From Rhodospirillales bacterium (lineage in GTDB: Bacteria > Pseudomonadota > Alphaproteobacteria > Rhodospirillales > Casp-alpha2), in contig JAEPQO010000004.1 of the NCBI GenBank assembly GCA_017640505.1, positions 1 through 64,000 on the forward strand: a stretch of 64,000 nt of DNA, in the 5' to 3' direction. The notes beneath the pieces are model-generated. The model saw only the letters and a program-made list of their open reading frames with translations. It made no database searches and was not told where the DNA came from. Positions 36,781 to 45,971 of this stretch are shown piece after piece. Positions within the stretch are counted from its first letter, which is position 1. Each line of letters opens with the position of its first letter. The position numbers and the translations under genes are program-made.

Positions 36781-38546
36781 TTTTTATCTCCGCTGCCTTG
36801 CGCCAGGACGGCAAGCATATCTTCGATTCTGGCGCACGGGATTGCGCCCGTGCCGCCAATTTCATCCGCGACATCGACCGGCATGCCGGTGTTGGTTCCG
36901 TCCGGCACCGCGTTGAGACGTCCGCCAATGAAAACTTGCGGCCGGTAAGGTCCGGTTGCCATCTCGCCCGCGATTTGCTGGACGAACGCCGCCGCAACGC
37001 CATTGTACGTACTGACAGCGATTGCGTCTGCGCCTGCATCTGCCGCGGTCTGCAACAGGTCATCGGCATCCACGCCGATCCCGCCGTCCACCGTCTCCAG
37101 CCCAAGCTTCGCCAGGACCTGTTCGACGAGCCGCTTTCCATATTCGTGCACATCCGTCGTCGCGATACAGACCTTCGGGCACCGCCGTTTAATCCCGTCG
37201 GCCACATCGGGTTCAAGCCCGGCAATAATCTGTTCGGCTTGAGCGGATATTTCGCCGACGACACTGGATTCGACGAGCGGCGCCCTGCCATAGTAACCGC
37301 GCTCGTCCGCTCGGCCCGGACCGAAGGCGCGCTCCAATGCCGGCGCGCCGATACGCCGGATCGCGAGCAGCAGTTCATAAGGATCGTCGGTCACGTAACC
37401 AAGCTCGCCCAGCCCGTTCATCACGTTATCGAAAAACGCGCGACCGCCGAGCGCAATCTCGACGCCAAGGGAACGAACCGCTTCCGGCGGGTCCGGTGGC
37501 AACGTATCCGCAAGCCGCTCGGCGAGGGTCGCCGCAAACACCTGTGCATCGACGATTTCGTCGACACTCGGGATGCGCCTTGCCTCGGTGACCGGGATCG
37601 GTGTGACGGCATGTCCACTGGGCGCCCACCGGAGTGCCGCCATGTCCGCCCCAAGGTAACTCGCCAACACCGCATAATTGGCAGCGTCGTCGTCACCGAA
37701 GCGGGTCGTGTTGCCGTATATCATGGAACCGGGACCTGGCGAGGCTTCGCTCAACGCAAGATGAAACGCCTGGCGTTCCTTTAACCCGGAAAACGTATGA
37801 CCGTAACAATGCCCGATCCGGGCGCCGAGAAGTTGTTCGACGATATAACGCTCGATCAGCGCCGCGCCCAACGTGCAGGCGAGGTCGGAAAACCGCGCGG
37901 CAAAACCGTCGTCCAGGTTCGAATGCACGATGATGTCGACCGGCTGCACGGCACAGATTGCGATCGCCTCGACCGTGGCGGCGGCGATCAACGCATCGTC
38001 ATCCCAATCGGGCAGGCGAAAGGTAAAATACTGTCCGAGATTGCCGATGCTGGTCGACCCGGCTCGAAGCGCGGCAACCGTGTTCTCGACCGCGGCCGGC
38101 ATACCGATCACGAAGTCGCCGAAATGCGCCGCTGCGTCGGTTGCTTCCGCCAGCAGCCGAAAATCGTCGTCACTCCGCAACACGAGGCCCGTTCCCTGGT
38201 TGCGCCCGCCCCGGGCGTCCGGCGGATACCCCATGCTCCAGTCGAGGCAAATCCCGTACCGGTCGACATGGCCGCCGGCTTCGCGCACGCGCGCAGAAAT
38301 TTCCGCCATGTTTGCAGCCGTGACTTCCGGGTCGCGCCAGCCTGCCTGGGCATGAAACATGGGCCGTCCCGCTGCCGCCATCGCAATCTTGAAGGCTGCC
38401 TCGCACTTTACATCCCGTTCGCGTTGAAACCGCGACTGCGGAATGTCGAACGACGCCGCGCGCTTGCGGCCACGTTCGATCAGGTCCGAACCCGTCGGCG
38501 GGGCGGCATCCGGCAGGACGCGTTCGCGTGAGAGATGTCCAAGCAT
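36777..38546 (-). CDS. Fused glutamate-mutase-like cobalamin enzyme (catalytic barrel plus B12 domain)
   Basis: The C-terminal 130 residues of this 589-residue protein are a cobalamin-binding domain of the glutamate mutase MutS/GlmS type: DVHEYG (465-470; DxHxxG with the lower-ligand His-467), then VSTYNG and FIGGRLN, matching the SxxxG and GG motifs that cradle the nucleotide tail. Residues about 50-400 look like a mutase epsilon-type barrel (for example FHAQAGWRDPEV, GSTSIGNLGQYFTF, HSNLDDGFAARF). In clostridial glutamate mutase these are separate subunits; here they are one chain. The reaction is probably a radical carbon-skeleton or amino-group rearrangement; the substrate is unknown. It lies 26 bases after radC and overlaps the ProC-like gene. 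Confidence 0.75.
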   Translation of the reverse strand: MLGHLSRERVLPDAAPPTGSDLIERGRKRAASFDIPQSRFQRERDVKCEAAFKIAMAAAGRPMFHAQAGWRDPEVTAANMAEISARVREAGGHVDRYGICLDWSMGYPPDARGGRNQGTGLVLRSDDDFRLLAEATDAAAHFGDFVIGMPAAVENTVAALRAGSTSIGNLGQYFTFRLPDWDDDALIAAATVEAIAICAVQPVDIIVHSNLDDGFAARFSDLACTLGAALIERYIVEQLLGARIGHCYGHTFSGLKERQAFHLALSEASPGPGSMIYGNTTRFGDDDAANYAVLASYLGADMAALRWAPSGHAVTPIPVTEARRIPSVDEIVDAQVFAATLAERLADTLPPDPPEAVRSLGVEIALGGRAFFDNVMNGLGELGYVTDDPYELLLAIRRIGAPALERAFGPGRADERGYYGRAPLVESSVVGEISAQAEQIIAGLEPDVADGIKRRCPKVCIATTDVHEYGKRLVEQVLAKLGLETVDGGIGVDADDLLQTAADAGADAIAVSTYNGVAAAFVQQIAGEMATGPYRPQVFIGGRLNAVPDGTNTGMPVDVADEIGGTGAIPCARIEDMLAVLAQGSGDKK

Positions 38547-38572
38547 CCGTTAAACGTCGTGTACGACGCCGT

Positions 38573-39262
38573 TCAAAGCAAGCCCAGGGATTTGAAGGAT
38601 CGATGACCGGTTTTCGATATGATGACATGATCGTGGAGCTGAATGCCGAGACGTGCCGCGGTTTCCCGAACTTCCCTCGTCATCTCGATATCGCCCCGGG
38701 AGGGCTCAGGGTCACCCGACGGATGATTGTGAAGCATGATGATGGCGCTCGCGCCCAGCTGCAAAGCACGCGTCACCACCTCGCGGGGATAAACAGGCGT
38801 ATGATCGACGGTGCCGCGTTGCTGTTCTTCGTCAGCGATAAGCACGTTCTTCCGGTTCAGGAAAAGCACCCGGAAATGTTCCCGCTCGGCCCGGCCGAGG
38901 CACATCCGGCAGTACTCGATCAACCGGTCCCAACTCGACAGCACAGGTTGATCCATCACCGATTCCCGGCCGAGGCGCTGAGCCGCCGCTTCGATCACCT
39001 TGAGTGCCGCAATGCAAGCGTTGCCCATTCCCTGAACTTCGGCGAGCGCATCCGGTGACGCAGCGACCGTGTCGGCAAATCCACCGAATCGTTTGATCAG
39101 GCGTTTGGCGAGCGGTTTCACATCTCCCCGTGGGATCGCGCCGAAGAGCACCATCTCCAACATTTCATAGTCGGGCATGCTTTCGGCACCGCCGGCAAGA
39201 AACCGGCTACGAAGACGCTGGCGGTGGCCGGCTTGTTCGCTTTGCCGCGCCGCCGCCGTCAT
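38573..39262 (-). CDS. radC: RadC-family JAB domain protein
   Basis: The 229-residue product has an N-terminal helix-hairpin-helix region (about 45-95) and the JAMM metal motif (MLHNHPSGDPEPS, about 172-184) preceded by EHFRVLFLNRKN. RadC was named for DNA repair, but that role is disputed; JAB family members are metal-dependent hydrolases. It follows map by four bases. Confidence 0.95.
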   Translation of the reverse strand: MTAAARQSEQAGHRQRLRSRFLAGGAESMPDYEMLEMVLFGAIPRGDVKPLAKRLIKRFGGFADTVAASPDALAEVQGMGNACIAALKVIEAAAQRLGRESVMDQPVLSSWDRLIEYCRMCLGRAEREHFRVLFLNRKNVLIADEEQQRGTVDHTPVYPREVVTRALQLGASAIIMLHNHPSGDPEPSRGDIEMTREVRETAARLGIQLHDHVIISKTGHRSFKSLGLL

Positions 39263-39266
39263 ACGA

Positions 39267-40100
39267 TCACACCTTGTAGGGCGGGCAGTCGAGACCGGTC
39301 GGCGACAGCGTGAAAATCTCGTATCCGTCCGCGGTGACGCCTAGGGAATGCTCGAACTGGGCCGACAACGAGCGGTCCTTGGTCACCGCCGTCCAACCGT
39401 CAGCGAGGATTTTCACATCCAGCTTGCCGGCATTGATCATCGGCTCGATGGTGAAGAACATGCCTTCGCGCAACACTTCACCTTCGCCCGGGCGTCCGAA
39501 GTGCATCACGTTCGGCGCATCGTGAAACACCCGGCCAAGGCCATGACCGCAGAAATCCCGAACGACTGAGTAACGTTTACCTTCGGCATACGACTGGATG
39601 GCGTGTCCAATATCGCCAAGCGTCGCCCCCGGCCGCACCATTTCGATACCACGCCACAGGCACTCAAAGGTGGTCTCGACAAGTTTTTGCGCCTTGATGC
39701 TGGGTTTTCCGGCATAAAACATGCGGCTGGTGTCACCGTACCAGCCATCCAGAATCACGGTGACGTCGATATTGATGATATCGCCGTCGGAAAGGACCTT
39801 GTCGCCGGGAATACCGTGACACACCACGTGATTGATCGACGTACAGATCGATTTCGGAAACCCCCGATAATTCAGTGGTGCCGGCACCGCACCGCGGTCC
39901 AGCGTCCAGTCATGGCAGAGCGTGTTGAGCTCGTCCGTGCTGACACCCGGTTTCACATAGGGCGTGATGAAATCGAGGCATTCCGCGGCAAGCTGTCCGG
40001 CATTACGCATCCCTTCAAAACCCTGCGCGTCGTGGATTTTGATATAACGGCCGTCACGTGCCGGTACCTTGGCTGCCTGTTCGTTCATGTCTCTGTCCAT
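39267..40100 (-). CDS. map: Methionine aminopeptidase type I
   Basis: A 277-residue metallopeptidase with family segments YRGFPKSICTSINHVVCHGIP (His about 100), INIDVTVILDGWYGDTSRMF (two metal Asp), GHGLGRVFHDAPNV (metal His) and FTIEPMIN (metal Glu). It removes the initiator Met from nascent proteins and is essential. It starts at ATG 40100, or four codons in at 40088. It is followed closely by radC. Confidence 0.96.
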   Translation of the reverse strand: MDRDMNEQAAKVPARDGRYIKIHDAQGFEGMRNAGQLAAECLDFITPYVKPGVSTDELNTLCHDWTLDRGAVPAPLNYRGFPKSICTSINHVVCHGIPGDKVLSDGDIINIDVTVILDGWYGDTSRMFYAGKPSIKAQKLVETTFECLWRGIEMVRPGATLGDIGHAIQSYAEGKRYSVVRDFCGHGLGRVFHDAPNVMHFGRPGEGEVLREGMFFTIEPMINAGKLDVKILADGWTAVTKDRSLSAQFEHSLGVTADGYEIFTLSPTGLDCPPYKV

Positions 40101-40157
40101 AACATTTCGTCTTATGTAAGCCTTTCGGCGCTTTTTTCACACCCACCGGGCGATTTT

Positions 40158-40865
40158 TTAAAGCTTAACGGGCAATGGTCGCGTCACCACGATTTCCTCG
40201 GGACTCAACGAGCACGCGTAACAGACCACTTCGACGCCCGCCTTCATCGCCTTCGCCAATTCTTTGGCGTACGTTGGGTCGATGTCATCGGCAACGGTAA
40301 ACGCATCGGCATCTTCGCGTTGCACCAAATAGAACATCACCGCCCGGTGTCCGTCCTTCACCATGTCGGAAAGCTCGGCCAGGTGCTTGGCCCCCCTCGA
40401 CGTGACCGCATCCGGGAACTCCGCCGGCCCATCCGCCAGATTCCGCCGCATGGTCGTGTTCTTCACCTCGACGTAGCAATTCGGCTTGGTTTCGTCTTCG
40501 AGCAGAATGTCGACCCGCGAGTTCTTTCCGTACTTCACTTCACGTCGCAACGAGGCGTAGCCCGTCAGTTCGCTGACCTTGCCGTCCTCGATCGCTTCCG
40601 AGACGATGTAATTGGGCAGCGACGTGTTGATACCGACCAGCGTTTCACCAATACGGATCAGCTCCCACGTGAACTTGAGCTTGCGGTCAGGGTTTCGAGC
40701 CGGCGAGAGCCATACGTCCGCGCCGGGTTCCTTCACGCTCTCCATCGAACCGGAGTTGGCGCAATGGGCGACAACAACGGTGCCGTCATCGAGTTCGACA
40801 TCCGTCAGGAAACGCTTGTAACGCTTGATCAGGCGCCCGTGGATCAAAGGGTCTGGAAACTTCAT
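40158..40865 (-). CDS. sfsA: SfsA family protein
   Basis: The 235-residue product matches SfsA: MKFPDPLIHGRLIKRYKRFLTDVELDDG, HCANSGSME, SRVDILLEDE and CYVEVKNTT (nuclease-like D-ExK core), and AVMFYLVQREDADAF. E. coli SfsA was described as a sugar-fermentation stimulation protein with non-specific DNA binding; the fold includes a PD-(D/E)XK nuclease-like domain. It sits between a TerB-like gene and map. Confidence 0.94.
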   Translation of the reverse strand: MKFPDPLIHGRLIKRYKRFLTDVELDDGTVVVAHCANSGSMESVKEPGADVWLSPARNPDRKLKFTWELIRIGETLVGINTSLPNYIVSEAIEDGKVSELTGYASLRREVKYGKNSRVDILLEDETKPNCYVEVKNTTMRRNLADGPAEFPDAVTSRGAKHLAELSDMVKDGHRAVMFYLVQREDADAFTVADDIDPTYAKELAKAMKAGVEVVCYACSLSPEEIVVTRPLPVKL

Positions 40866-40929
40866 GGGTGCGGCTCATAAACGACCGCGCCACAAGGCGC
40901 AAGCCCCGGCAGGCAAACGCGGCAATGCA

Positions 40930-41478
40930 TCAGACTTCGAGGTCCATGCGGTCGAGGAAACTGAAACGGAAATCCCGCGAATTGTTTGGGTGATCGTCGC
41001 GCAGGAAAAGGGACGTGTCGTTCTTGACCATCAGGATTTCCCGCATCGTCTTAACGACGCGGCGGTCGATGTCGAAAAACCGGTAGAATTGCTCGATCAG
41101 TTCCTGTTCGCGGGCAATGACATGACCGTCAACGATCATGGTCTCGTACATGTTCGACAATACCGAGATCGCCTGGGCGGGGCTTAACGTCGCCTCGATG
41201 GACATGAGGAACTTTTCGAAGTCGTACTTGGCCACATAGGCGAATGCATCGGCCGTCATCCGCTGAATCTGCGTGGAACTGAGTTCCCGCCGGCTGACGT
41301 GCTTTCCGAACAGACTGACCAGCGATGCCCGCTCTTCCGGCAGCGCCTTTTTGTCCGCCATGACGACATAAGCTGCAGCCACCGCCAGTGCCTGAAGCGG
41401 CGTCAATTCCGGCATTCCGTCCATTTGTCGCATTTCCCCCGAAATAGCGTTGGATTTTGCAAATTCCCGAATTTTCAT
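40930..41478 (-). CDS. TerB-like domain protein
   Basis: The 182-residue protein contains a TerB/DjlA-N-like all-helical domain: PLQALAVAAAYVVMADKKALPEER (about 26-50), then a second repeat-like half with SNMYETMIVDGHVIAREQELIEQFYRFF. TerB-like domains bind metal ions and occur in stress and phage-response loci. A perfect TATAAT (41477-41482) overlaps the ATG at 41478, and GGGGGAA precedes an ATG at 41424, so the true start may be 41424. No other ter genes are nearby. Confidence 0.75.
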   Translation of the reverse strand: MKIREFAKSNAISGEMRQMDGMPELTPLQALAVAAAYVVMADKKALPEERASLVSLFGKHVSRRELSSTQIQRMTADAFAYVAKYDFEKFLMSIEATLSPAQAISVLSNMYETMIVDGHVIAREQELIEQFYRFFDIDRRVVKTMREILMVKNDTSLFLRDDHPNNSRDFRFSFLDRMDLEV

Positions 41479-41566
41479 TATAATTCGATCGTCAAGAAGC
41501 GACTACCAATAAGGTAAGTGGACGTAGAAGACGCCAGAAGAAGCCTTGTTTTCAACAGGTTAGTGA

Positions 41567-42196
41567 ATGGCGTTAGAAGTTTCCGTTATCGCCAGTGCGG
41601 AGCGCCTGCAGGCGCAACGCGACCAACGTCAGCAGCTTGCCCTCTCGCGCCAACGCGAGGAGGCGGTTCAGCGTGCGCGTGACGCCGAGCGGTTGGCCGA
41701 AGAACGCCGCCGCGCCGATGCCACGGCGGCGGACATCGACCGCGCCCGTGTTCAGCGCGAGTTCGAACGAGGCGTCGCAGACGCCAACCGGATCGACTCG
41801 CTGATTGCCCGCGACGCCGAAGACCGCCGCATCGACGAACGCCTGCAGCAGGAAGAAGATGACCTGCAGCAGTTTTATGCCGACGAGCAGGACCGGCAGG
41901 TTTTCCTGAACGCTGCCGAGGATGCCCTGCCGCCGTTGACGCCAACGGCGCCGCAACCGGCACCGGAAGCGCAGGATGTCGCCGCCAGCCCGAGCGCCGG
42001 CGACGACCGGTTTGCGCAGCTCCTCTCCGACCGCGCCTCGCGGCTTGCCGAGCGAGCCGAGGCCGACCGCCAGTTCGGCGTGTCGCAAACCCGCGATTTC
42101 GCCCAGTCCGTGCGATCCATCGAGGAACTGCAGACCAACCCGACGTCTTTTCCTTCCGACCCGCCGCGCGGCAGCGTTGTCGATTTCTCCGCTTAA
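41567..42196 (+). CDS. Charged, Gln/Arg/Glu-rich predicted coiled-coil protein, unknown
   Basis: The 209-residue product is dominated by Arg, Glu, Gln, Asp and Ala in long helical stretches (about 10-110), consistent with coiled coil, then a Pro-rich stretch (PPLTPTAPQPAPEAQ) and a second helical region. No signal peptide or family is seen. It starts 19 bases before the SPINDLY-type glycosyltransferase gene on the same strand, so it may be co-expressed with it, possibly as a partner or target. Confidence 0.7.
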   Translation: MALEVSVIASAERLQAQRDQRQQLALSRQREEAVQRARDAERLAEERRRADATAADIDRARVQREFERGVADANRIDSLIARDAEDRRIDERLQQEEDDLQQFYADEQDRQVFLNAAEDALPPLTPTAPQPAPEAQDVAASPSAGDDRFAQLLSDRASRLAERAEADRQFGVSQTRDFAQSVRSIEELQTNPTSFPSDPPRGSVVDFSA

Positions 42197-42217
42197 CCCG
42201 TCACCGCCTTCGTTGTG

Positions 42218-44398
42218 ATGTCGCCGATCAACCGGGATATCGACCGGCAGCTCGATGTTGCGCTGGAACAGCAGCGCAGCGGAAATCTGGATGCTGCGGA
42301 GGCGATTTACCGGGATATTCTGGAGACTTTGCCGAGGCACCCCGAAACCCATCACCTACTGGGGTTGCTGTTGTATCAGCGCGGGAACCCCGGCGCGGCC
42401 GTCGACGAATTGAACACCGCCGTCGGGCTTGCCCCCGATATTCATCAGTTTCGGTTCAACCTGGGACTCGTACAGACTGCTGCGGCGGCCTTTGACGATG
42501 CCGTCATCACCCTTGAAGGGCTGGTTTCCGAGCAGCCGGATACGCCGGACCTCCGCAACGCTTATGCCGTCGCACTGAAGGGTGCCGGGCGTCTCGACGA
42601 CGCTGAAAATATTCTCAAGGATCTGACGGCGTCGCATCCGATGTTTGCGGGCGGCCACTTCAACCTTGGAAATCTCCGGCTTGCCAACGGGCGGCCCGCC
42701 GCCGCCAAGGCGGATTTTGAAAGAGCCCTTGAGCTGGCACCCGGCAATCCCGAGATTTCGCGCAATCTTGCAGCCGCACTGCAGGGGTCGGGTGACCTGC
42801 CCCGTGCCGAAGCGGTCTTGCGGGAAATTCTTGCGGACAATCCCGACGATGCCGCGGCACTTAACAACCTCGCAAATATTCTCCGCCAGAGAGGTCTTCT
42901 GGACGAGGCCGAAGCCGCCCTTGCACGCGCCCTGGAAATCGATCCGGCCTTACCGGACGCAGCTTATTCGCTCGGTAGCATTCGCATCACGAAGAACGAC
43001 CTTCCCGGCGGAAGCGCATGGCTGAACGCGGCCGCACGAAGCCGCCCGTCGTTCTTAAAGGCCAAGTGGGCGTCGGTCCTGGCGCTCCCACAGATATACA
43101 CATCCGCAGACGAGCGGGATGCCGTTCGGGCGGAGTGGCTCGACGGACTGGAGCGGATTGTCGATGACGGCGTGCCGGGAAACGACGCAGCCCTGCACGA
43201 CGCGTTCGCCGCAATCTCGGAGATCCTGCCCTTCGCGCTCGCTTACCAGGGCGAAGATGATCGTGACGCCATGACCAAATGGGGTAGCCACGTCAGCGCG
43301 ATCGCTGCGCGCTCGCTGCCGCATCTCGCAGCGCCGCCCGTCGCCCCGGCCCGGTCGCGCAAACGGATCGGCCTTGTATCCGCACATTTCCGCAATCATA
43401 CGGTCTGTAACCTGTTCAAGGGCTGGATCACCGGCGCCGACCGGGAAGAATTCGAAATCCATCTGATTTCGACGGCTGGTGCGGGCGACGACGTCACGAC
43501 GGACCTTACCCGCCATGTGGATGCCGCACACCTGTCTCCGCTGGGCACCGCAGAGCTTGCCGGACATGTTCACCAACTTGCCTGCGACGCGCTGTTTTAC
43601 CCCGATATCGGCATGGACCCGAGAACGCAGGTGCTTGCCGCCCTCCCGCTGGCACCCAGGCAGTTGATGTCGTGGGGGCACCCGGTGACCTGCGGGATGC
43701 CGACAATCGACACGTTCATCTCGTCCGAATTGATGGAGCCCGCAGAATCTCAGGATCATTACCGAGAGCGTCTGGTGACACTTCCCGGCCTTTCCATCGT
43801 CTACGAAAAACCGCAACGACCGGAAGATCCGATCCCGCACGATTACCTGTGTGCGCAGTCCCTGTTCAAGATCATGCCGGAGCAAGACGCCCTGTTCGCG
43901 TCGATCCTCAAGGAAACGCCAAGATGCACAATAAGCTTTATCGCCCATCCCATCCGGGAGATCACCGAGGCATTTCGAGAAAGGCTTTCGGCGGCGCTCA
44001 AGGTCAACGGTATCGACGCCGACGCGGCGCTGAGCTTCATTCCGCCTTGCGACCGGCAAACGTTTCTCCGCCATTTGGCGGGCGCACGCGTGGTTCTAGA
44101 TACCATCGGCTGGTCCGGTGGCAATACATCGCTCGAAGCGCTCGCCATGGGAACGCCGGTCGTCAGCCTGCCGGGCCGGTTCATGCGGGGCCGGCATACC
44201 TATGCCATGCTGAAAATGATCGGGGCCGATGACCTGATTGCAGACGATCCGGACGACTATGTACGGATTGCCACTTTGCTCGCCACCGATAACGACACAC
44301 ACGAGGCCACGCATAGGAATATCACCAAGTCATCCAGCGGGTTGTTTGCTGATGACCGCGTCATCCCTGCCTTCAACGACCTTCTGAAGACTCTCTGA
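42218..44398 (+). CDS. TPR-containing SPINDLY/O-GlcNAc-transferase-type glycosyltransferase (GT41)
   Basis: The 726-residue protein has about seven TPR repeats in the first 280 residues (for example GNLDAAEAIYRDILETLPRH, PDDAAALNNLANILRQRG), then a GT-B catalytic region typical of Glyco_transf_41: RIGLVSAHFRNHTVCNLFKGW, APRQLMSWGHPVTCGMPTID, and the sugar-nucleotide site LDTIGWSGGNTSLEALAMGTPVVSLPG. Such enzymes O-glycosylate proteins in the cytoplasm, including flagellins. The start is ATG 42218 (GTG 42215 is equivalent). The end overlaps the GT2 gene tail to tail. Confidence 0.9.
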   Translation: MSPINRDIDRQLDVALEQQRSGNLDAAEAIYRDILETLPRHPETHHLLGLLLYQRGNPGAAVDELNTAVGLAPDIHQFRFNLGLVQTAAAAFDDAVITLEGLVSEQPDTPDLRNAYAVALKGAGRLDDAENILKDLTASHPMFAGGHFNLGNLRLANGRPAAAKADFERALELAPGNPEISRNLAAALQGSGDLPRAEAVLREILADNPDDAAALNNLANILRQRGLLDEAEAALARALEIDPALPDAAYSLGSIRITKNDLPGGSAWLNAAARSRPSFLKAKWASVLALPQIYTSADERDAVRAEWLDGLERIVDDGVPGNDAALHDAFAAISEILPFALAYQGEDDRDAMTKWGSHVSAIAARSLPHLAAPPVAPARSRKRIGLVSAHFRNHTVCNLFKGWITGADREEFEIHLISTAGAGDDVTTDLTRHVDAAHLSPLGTAELAGHVHQLACDALFYPDIGMDPRTQVLAALPLAPRQLMSWGHPVTCGMPTIDTFISSELMEPAESQDHYRERLVTLPGLSIVYEKPQRPEDPIPHDYLCAQSLFKIMPEQDALFASILKETPRCTISFIAHPIREITEAFRERLSAALKVNGIDADAALSFIPPCDRQTFLRHLAGARVVLDTIGWSGGNTSLEALAMGTPVVSLPGRFMRGRHTYAMLKMIGADDLIADDPDDYVRIATLLATDNDTHEATHRNITKSSSGLFADDRVIPAFNDLLKTL

Positions 44399-45140
44399 TC
44401 TCTTCCGCCTTCAGGTGCGCCACCAGCGGATAGAGCGCACACAGGATGGCGATTACGAGGCCGACACCGCCTTCGCGGTGCCCCTTGCGGGCGACATAGC
44501 ATTTCCAGAAACGGGATAATGCCTTACGGGCCATGCTGCACGTTCTTGCGGTTTCGCCACGCGCGACGGCATCTTCGGCCTTCAGCGTTGTGTTCCGATT
44601 AAAGCGCTTCAGCAGATCCGCCACATCGACGACGAAATTGTGCCGGACGCCATTTTTAAAGTCGGGACCGCGCCGACCGGTGAAAGACACGCCCGGGTGC
44701 ACCCGTTCCATGCCCCAGGTTTTATGGCCCTTGCGAAACAGGCTGCCGCGCAGATCCGGTGCCAGCGCCGCCATCCAGCCATACCGCACCCAGCGTTCCC
44801 CGACGTAATTGTGAATCGGCGTGAAGTAAAAGTCCGCATCGTCGGCACGAACGGCTGACGTTATCTCGTCCGCAAGAGGTTGTTCGATCCACTCGTCGGC
44901 ATCGACCTCGAGAATCCATGGCCCCGCACAGGCGTCGATCCCGGCGTGGCGGCGCTCGCCCTCGACCGGCCAGGCACCTTCGAGAATTTTTGCGCCATGC
45001 TTCGCGGCAATTTGCTTGCTGGCGTCGGTGCAACGATCGAGCACGACGACGATCTCACCGGCAAAGCCGAGCCGGGCAAGGCAGGCATCCAGCCGGATTT
45101 CCTCGTTATGCGCGACGACAAGGGCGGAAAGCTTGGTCAT
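44373..45140 (-). CDS. Family 2 glycosyltransferase, WaaE/KdtX type
   Basis: This 255-residue enzyme opens with the GT2 nucleotide-sugar strand LSALVVAHNEEIRLDACLARL and contains ILEVDADEWIEQPLADEI, the DxD metal site, and YVGERWVRYGWMAALAPDLRGSLF. These match the LPS-core beta-1,4-glucosyltransferase WaaE/KdtX group. It probably adds a sugar to lipopolysaccharide or another envelope glycan at the inner membrane. A hydrophobic C-terminal segment (VGLVIAILCALYPLVAHL) may anchor it. Confidence 0.88.
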   Translation of the reverse strand: MTKLSALVVAHNEEIRLDACLARLGFAGEIVVVLDRCTDASKQIAAKHGAKILEGAWPVEGERRHAGIDACAGPWILEVDADEWIEQPLADEITSAVRADDADFYFTPIHNYVGERWVRYGWMAALAPDLRGSLFRKGHKTWGMERVHPGVSFTGRRGPDFKNGVRHNFVVDVADLLKRFNRNTTLKAEDAVARGETARTCSMARKALSRFWKCYVARKGHREGGVGLVIAILCALYPLVAHLKAEEIRESSEGR

Positions 45141-45175
45141 GAACCGAGACTAGCAAATGCCGGCGCGCGGCCAAC

Positions 45176-45211
45176 GCAAAAACAAAGGCCGGCATCCATC
45201 GGATACCGGCC
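45176..45211 (-). terminator. Intrinsic terminator after rpsD
   Basis: Arms GGCCGGCATCC (45187-45197) and GGATACCGGCC (45201-45211) pair at 10 of 11 positions with a three-base loop, followed on the minus strand by TTTGTTTTTGC. It begins 27 bases after the rpsD stop codon. Confidence 0.85.
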
Positions 45212-45237
45212 CCTGCGAATGCTTTCCGAACGACGGA

Positions 45238-45852
45238 TCAGCGCGAATAGAATTCGATGACCAGGTTCGGTTCCATCTGCACCGGGTACGGCACATCTTC
45301 CAGCTTCGGCTGGCGGATAAAGGTACCGGTCATGCGCTGGTGGTTGACCTCGATGTAGTCCGGCACTTCACGCTCGGCGCTTTCCGATGCGAGCAGCACG
45401 AGCGGGAGCTGGCGGGACTTTTCCTTGACCTCGATGACATCGCCTTCCTTGACCATGTAGGACGGAATGTTGACACGCTGACCGTTGACCTTGATGTGGC
45501 CGTGGTTGATGAACTGGCGCGACGAAAAGACGGTCGGAACGAATTTCATGCGGTAGACAACGGCGTCCAGGCGGCGTTCCAGAATGCCGATCAGGTTCTC
45601 CGACGTATCGCCACGGCGGCGGGCCGCTTCCTGATAGTACTTGCGGAACTGCTTTTCCGAGATGTTGCCGTAATAGCCCTTGAGCTTCTGCTTCGCCATC
45701 AGCTGCAGACCGAAGTCCGACGGCTTTTTGCGGCGCTGCCCGTGCTCACCGGGGCCGTAATCGCGGGTGTTCACCGGGCTTTTAGGGCGACCCCACAGAT
45801 TGACGCCGAGGCGGCGGTTAATTTTGTACTTCGAAGTCTGACGTTTGCTCAT
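45238..45852 (-). CDS. rpsD: 30S ribosomal protein S4
   Basis: The 204-residue protein begins with the S4 N-terminus ([40 protein letters not shown]) and has the S4 RNA-binding domain ([37 protein letters not shown]). It is a primary 16S rRNA binder and, in many bacteria, a translational repressor. Here it stands alone, with its own promoter, a 120-base leader and a terminator. Confidence 0.98.
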   Translation of the reverse strand: MSKRQTSKYKINRRLGVNLWGRPKSPVNTRDYGPGEHGQRRKKPSDFGLQLMAKQKLKGYYGNISEKQFRKYYQEAARRRGDTSENLIGILERRLDAVVYRMKFVPTVFSSRQFINHGHIKVNGQRVNIPSYMVKEGDVIEVKEKSRQLPLVLLASESAEREVPDYIEVNHQRMTGTFIRQPKLEDVPYPVQMEPNLVIEFYSR

Positions 45853-45971
45853 TATTCGATCTCTCTACGTTTAACCGGATGTTATGAGCCCGGTAGTCCG
45901 ACCCGCTTTCGCTGCGGCGGGGAATGGCGAAACAAGGCCGCCAGCCCACATTCCCGGGCGTGAAGGCGCGG

